This document shows, piece by piece, positions 59,508-64,000 of a stretch of DNA of 64,000 nucleotides (position 1 is the first letter of the stretch; each line of letters begins with the position of its first letter). Both the position numbers and the translations under genes were made by a program. The stretch comes from Corythucha ciliata. Taxonomy: Eukaryota > Arthropoda > Insecta > Hemiptera > Tingidae. A model generated the notes under the pieces. The model saw only the letters and a program-made list of their open reading frames with translations. It was not told the origin of the DNA and searched no databases. The DNA lies in NCBI GenBank assembly GCA_038030265.1, contig CM075939.1, positions 31,601,253 through 31,665,252 on the forward strand, read 5' to 3'.

Positions 59508-60638
59508 TATTCTCTGTTAAAATGAGAGTTTTCGAATACAGCAGCAGAGCTCATTATTGTCCCGCTATCAGCGCCCACATGGGGCAAGAATATCTCGTTG
59601 TCTCGCTGTTGAATTAGCCCCTTTCGACGCCTGAAAAAAAACACCTATCGCTCGTGCCACAGTAATTTTTCTCGCGGGGGTGAGACGTCTCCCGCGTCGG
59701 CGCCTGATGTGAAAGGTCCCATAGATTTCTATGTATTTGGCAAGTCCCGGGATTCTGGTCGAAGAACACTGATGAACCTAAATACATCCTCTTTTATGCA
59801 CAACAAGGACAACTTTTAAACTTCGACTTCATTGTCCAACCCATCTGATAAATTCTGGTGAGCGTAATTGTGGCGTGCAGCCCTTCCTTGCCACCCCACG
59901 CATCTTACTGTGCGTTTCTCGTGGGCATGTCGCTGATTCAGGTCACTGGCAACTCATTTTTTGGTTGACGCCCTACGACTCGACGAAATATTCGTTTTTC
60001 GAGGGATTCTCTTTTGTTTTTACAAACCGCACTCACCGAACAAGAAAGCTCAATGTGAAAAATTAATTCCTTCTTGTAAAAAACAAAATGGAAACTCTCG
60101 GGTTTCCCATGACAACAGAGAAGGCAATGTGTGATCGAATCGACAAAAATGGAAACACCGGCTGGGGGTGTTTAAAAAAAAATACAAAAAGGCAATATTA
60201 CCTGAGAAAAATGGAGCCAAAAGCAATACTGCTAATTTCAAGAATTCTACTAGGCAATGTTGCTTCCTCAAAAAAGCAATAATGCAATCGAAACTAGTGT
60301 TGCCGAGGCGTTCAAGAATAAGCCCCCTGTCCCCCAGATCTCCACAACTATAACCTAGTTGTCGAGCAAGCTTCCAGAATGCCTATTCATCACTCTCATT
60401 TCACTTTCTTATACTTTCAGCACCAAATGGCGTGTAGTCACATACAAGTTGTGAACCTAAAGCTAACATAAGTGATATCGCCCCAATATCACCGAGTGAG
60501 AGCAACATCCACGAGGCAAAATGCTCTAGACAGTCACGAGTAAGGATAATGCTCCCGACACGTTTATGTAAATGTGTGTGTTTTTTGGTAAGATTTTGTT
60601 TTCTGTTCAACTATCTTTATGAACTTTCAATTACAGTT

Positions 60639-62661
60639 TCAGTCTTTATTCAAGTGTTCAGACAAACCTACGGACTCCCGCGACTCTCGATCGTGTTCGT
60701 CACCTCCACCATTGCCAATGTCGTCGTCATCGTCGTTTAAAAGCTCTCGGGCACGCTCTTCCGCTGCCGCAGCTTCCTCTGCAGCCGCCGCTTCTGCGGC
60801 CGCTTCATCCTCGTCGTCTTTTTTCTTTTTTTTAATCCAATTCTCCCATTCATTACCCAAGTCGAACAGATCCCAAGAAAGAGCACGCATGTCTTCAGAC
60901 CCGATTGACTCTTCCGACATGTCTTGAACAAAATGCTCGGCCTTTTCCACTCGCCGTCGAAGCTCAAGACTGAGTACCTATAGAAGTACAACATTTATTT
61001 CAAAAGAAATAAGGGTAGAAACTAGAAAAATCCTTACTTTGGTTACGTCCTGAACACCATCCTTTGGATCAACCACATAAATCATCATGTGATTCTGATA
61101 TTCACAGGCCATTTTTTCGACGATTTTCTCAGCTTCCGATTTATGAACCTGGAAAAATATGTTTTCTATATTCAAGATTTTCCCATCCACAGATTCTTAT
61201 ACACACCAAAACCACTATACAGGAACTGTAATCAGAACCAGTCATTTTAGCTCCCAGTACTCCGTCAAACTTAACTGCAATAGCTACTAATTGCTCCTGG
61301 GCGTACGAGGTAACTTCGTAGTTGTCGCTGTAAATGATATAAATCCATTATTCCCTTGATCAACAGCCATACTCCCACGAAATTTACATGAGAGAATTGT
61401 GCGACTGCAGCAACAAAACACCAAACGATTGTAAGTCCTTCTTTTTAAGAGCTCGGGATCCTTCGAACACACGATTGATTTCAGTTACTACGTGCTTTCC
61501 TCGGCGGTACATCCCCAGAGTGATACTTTTCGAGATTTCTGTACACGAGGGAAAGCGTTAGGCCAATCATTCAAACGCTCGCTTGAACTACACTCTTACC
61601 GTCGACGTCCTCGCTAGAAACGTCCCTCAGTGAAGTCACCTCCATCACTATAGCTAATTCCCGGCACTCGGTCTCTCTTTGTGCGAATGTATGACCAATT
61701 CTGTACCTATCGACGTTTGTATCGGCCAAAATGAAAGTGTATTCCTGAGACGGAAATTTCAAGGTTTCTAATTCTCCAGTTCTTTGAAATCAATTCCAAA
61801 TTAAATTTCTGGTACGTAGGGTAAAAGCCTACAAAAAATTCACCTGCAGTCAATAAAACTTAAACAGTTTTCTTCGGCAGTTATAAGCGTGATATGATCA
61901 ACCAGCGAAGAATAAGTTGTTGCTCCCATCTTCTCTGCTTTATAACATCGTTTTGCCTTTTCTAGCCAACTTGTGTGTTGATTTATTAGAAGTGAACGGA
62001 TTTAATAGAATTATGAATATTATTGAAATTACGTTGGAGTAAACTCTTTGGTGATTAACTCCAAGAACGTATAGAAGGCAACCACAATCGACGAGTAACA
62101 ACCCAGGCCAGCAATGGGTGGCAATGAACTAACGATGACAGCGTTGAACCCTCGGTTCACTGACCCTAAAGGTTCTCTGTGAGTGAACATTTTCTTGACA
62201 TAGTGAGGTTAGGTATGCTTTTGCTCACCGTAAAAATTCAATAAAACTCCTTTAATTATATTCGTCCAACTGTCGCCACTACTGTCCATTGGTTGAATAC
62301 CAGGCAGGGCGATCGCCACGTAATTCTCTTCTCTGCCAGCGTAGTCTTCTTCAATATAAACGTTAATGAAGCCTGTACCGTTCATTCCACCTACAACCAG
62401 TGTCCCCATAGGAAGAGCCTTATGGTGAGAGTAGAAAGAGGTGGAATAATGAAAAAAACTTTCCGCCGACTCGTATAACTCACCATTTGAAGCATCAACC
62501 CTTGATTGTAGTCAGTGTGATCTCCTAAAATATTCACTTTCCCCGGGGAATAGGCGGCGTTTGTCGGTTGTGGCTCATACTTAAAATGCATGTTGTACAT
62601 TTCAACGGCATACTCCATCAGGGTAGACAAGCTAGCTGATACTTTCATTCGCATTCGCTCT
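60639..62661 (-). CDS. Galactokinase-like (GHMP) gene, nine exons, with acidic C-terminal tail
   Basis: Exons read from the reverse strand: 62661-62484, 62418-62229, 62166 to about 62046, about 61969-61844, 61781-61600, 61538-61388, 61327-61207, 61148-61038 and 60977-60639 (TGA). Introns are 58-76 bp with GT-AG ends. Splice phases agree at every junction except exon 3/4, where the obvious donor at 62032 is out of phase and a donor at 62045 (GTTTAA) restores the frame. From the ATG at 62654 the product is about 503 residues. Residues ~1-395 follow human GALK1 along their length: PGKVNILGDHTDYNQG, VIVSSLPPIAGLG, FYTFLEL, LSFIDCR, RRGKHVVTEI, DNYEV, KMTGSDYSSC. The family phosphorylates galactose at C1 in the cytosolic Leloir pathway. 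Key positions differ: Arg to Lys and Glu to Asp in motif 1, Tyr to Phe before the RxxxxC segment, and the motif-3 glycines to Ser/Asp/Tyr. Catalysis is therefore doubtful. The tail holds a Lys-Asp-Glu run, Ala/Glu helix repeats and five Asp. Confidence 0.85.
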
Positions 62662-62731
62662 CTGAAATGAATCGATAAATCTAAGACGACGACGACGACG
62701 AACGAGTTATCAAGATGCACCATTTCCGTAC
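62662..62731 (-). other. Putative 70-bp intron linking two galactokinase domains, with (GAC)n tract
   Basis: The span runs from a GTACGG donor to a TTTCAG acceptor on the minus strand and contains a run of six to seven CGT/GAC trinucleotides near 62686-62704. If it is not an intron, it is the entire intergenic spacer between two genes, which would leave almost no room for a promoter or a polyadenylation site. Confidence 0.5.
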
Positions 62732-62856
62732 AAGTTGAAAATTTTCGTTGAAATATCGTCAGCTCCACCCACCGGGTCAACGTAAAAAAAATCGACGTCG
62801 GTCGAATATTTTCTTTTAATTAGAAGCATTAATTCGTTCACAGCGGATTTTGCTAG
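62732..62856 (-). CDS. C-terminal exon of an upstream galactokinase-like domain (fusion or paralogue)
   Basis: Starts after a GCACAG acceptor and reads LAKSAVNELMLLIKRKYS, then DVDFFYVDPVGGADDISTK. This aligns with exon 8 of the neighbouring gene (VHKSEAEKIVEKMACEYQ, then NHMMIYVVDPKDGVQDVTK): same phase-0 start, shared YVDP and TK. A donor at 62731 (GTACGG) would leave two bases that join the acceptor at 62662 and restore the reading frame of exon 1 of the downstream gene through a 70-bp intron, the size of its other introns. Without splicing, the frame ends 18 bases further on at a TGA. The preceding exon of this domain (DNYEV to MTG region) was not found in 62857-64000, so it lies beyond a long intron, outside the window, or is absent. 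A tandem galactokinase polypeptide or two tightly packed genes are both possible. Confidence 0.65.
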
Positions 62857-64000
62857 CTGTGCAAAAATAAAACAATTAAAGAGGACGTCGTAACATCGGG
62901 AAAATGTATCATGCCGGTGTTTTGAAAGGACTAATAATGGTCTCACGGGAGAACGCATCTGCTGCTCCCTCAAATTAACGATTATAATTAAGGGTAAATA
63001 AGGGGTTATTAGTGGTCCATTTTTTTAAGCCTTCCTTTATTTAAATACAGGGAAAAAGTAACCATTTCTTGCTCTTAGTGGTAGGTAAATGGGTAGTTGT
63101 GTGTCAAACATGCAGATGGTATGTAAAACAGCAACGTTTTCTTATTAAAAATGTTATGCAATGCAAGTAGGGAGCGATTACAGGGAGGAATATCGAGCTA
63201 AGGAGCTAAATAGCGACGAAAACACGATAAGCGAGTTTATCAGTGTAATACCGTAAGTTTGTGGTCTTTGAAACCCCAGGAGAGCAGTTCTTGGGGTTCT
63301 AGTTGGCCTAAACGGAGAGACTTAATAAAACATTTAGGTGGATTAATAGTCGAGTTGAATCGATCAACGGGAGAATGTAGCAGAGGGCTTGGAGTTTCAA
63401 AAAAACTCATTATATAATTCTGCGGAGAGAAAGGGTGTAAATTATTATCCGTGTGGTAGGGGATCGAAAATCATCAAGCATACATCCCTGTATAAAAGTG
63501 AACGGGATAAAATCTTATTCTAATAGGTCTATGCTACAGGAGAATGCAATGGTCCTACTTGGGATGATATCACCGGTTTCCACTGCTTCAGAATTTAGGT
63601 TGTAACTTTGGGAGCACCAAGAAGTACGGCTGGAATACTTGGAAAAAGGCCGGATGAGGAATAGAGGGCAGAAAGTGTTATTTTGGCAACGTAACTCCGT
63701 AGTGACCGATATGTAAATCTGGTCTCTGTGGAGTGGGATTCAAAACTCTTTCGTCATCGCAGAATGTGTTCTGACAAGAAGAAAAATAGGGAGTGAAAGG
63801 AAGTTTACCATGGCATGGACGCATGGACATAGGATTGTCGGTGAATATGACTTTTAGTCATCTTCGGCGTGAACTGAATCATCACAGCGACAGAATGAAA
63901 ATGAGACTTACAAAAGGATAGTGACCTAATCGATATCAATTCCATCGATTGGGGGGGGGGGGGGGACTTGACTCCCCGTCACCATGAGCCTTCGAGCCAA
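62857..64000. other. Upstream of or intron within the galactokinase locus
   Basis: No exon resembling the galactokinase motifs was found on the minus strand. Ends with a G14 run at 63952-63965. Confidence 0.45.

Larger units (their letters stand above)
58845..60328. mobile_element. ~1.05 kb dispersed repeat, copy B, interrupted
   Basis: Ends AGGGCCCATTCTTGAA and the complement of AGGGGGCTTATTCTTGAA. It is collinear with copy A except for about 437 bp inserted after 59070. It also has a deletion around 59735, where copy A carries about 65 bp more. Its right end is only about 310 bp from the galactokinase stop codon. Confidence 0.75.

Noticed and set aside
60619..60927. Ser/Ala-rich plus-strand frame
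   Set aside because: It is antisense to the acidic tail of the galactokinase-like gene; low-complexity codons open both strands.

Overview
This window is eukaryotic nuclear DNA, most likely from an arthropod. I infer that from the 58-70 bp GT-AG introns, the AT-rich background, and the mix of mobile elements: hAT, Mutator-like (MULE), Ty3/gypsy, a LINE, Penelope-like remnants and many foldback elements. I cannot name the species; a hemipteran insect is only a guess. No bacterial operons, rRNA genes or CRISPR arrays were seen.

The only convincing multi-exon host gene is at the right end on the minus strand (about 60639-62661). It has nine short exons encoding a GALK1-type galactokinase fold whose catalytic and nucleotide-binding motifs are altered, followed by an acidic, alanine-rich C-terminal tail of about 100 residues. 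Immediately upstream, at 62856-62732, lies an exon matching the C-terminal exon of a second galactokinase domain. It can splice in frame into the first exon of the gene, so the locus may encode a tandem-domain protein; otherwise two paralogues lie head to tail.

The remaining ~60 kb is a repeat landscape. From left to right it holds: a 102-bp-arm palindrome (174-397); a TTAA-flanked MITE (4181-4436); a ~1.07 kb repeat (5319-6388) whose second copy (58845-60328) carries a tRNA-bearing insertion; an ~1.1 kb element (11675-12748) whose second copy (52013-54640) contains five ~295-bp tandem units; a gypsy integrase remnant cut by a TA-flanked MITE (15209-15974); a chain of adjacent elements at 24609-28232 (1.5 kb palindrome, foldback with 15-bp target duplication, hAT with 8-bp target duplication); a 3.54 kb quasi-palindrome with mirror-image minisatellites (28871-32410); a 63-bp coding-compatible tandem repeat (36942-37380); a 624-bp palindrome and its deletion derivative (38689-39312, 40135-40485); a LINE reverse-transcriptase relic split by a foldback with 13-bp target duplication (41700-43100); a MULE transposase fragment with repeated subterminal motifs (46574-47365); a GIY-YIG fragment of Penelope type (49650-49750); and two back-to-back large palindromes (54656-58247).

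Two systems deserve most attention. The first is the tandem, active-site-degenerate galactokinase gene. The second is a family of foldback retroelements in which a compact hammerhead-ribozyme-like core (CTGARGA, stem II, GAAACGTW) recurs at three loci with compensating stem changes, near a Penelope-type GIY-YIG remnant.
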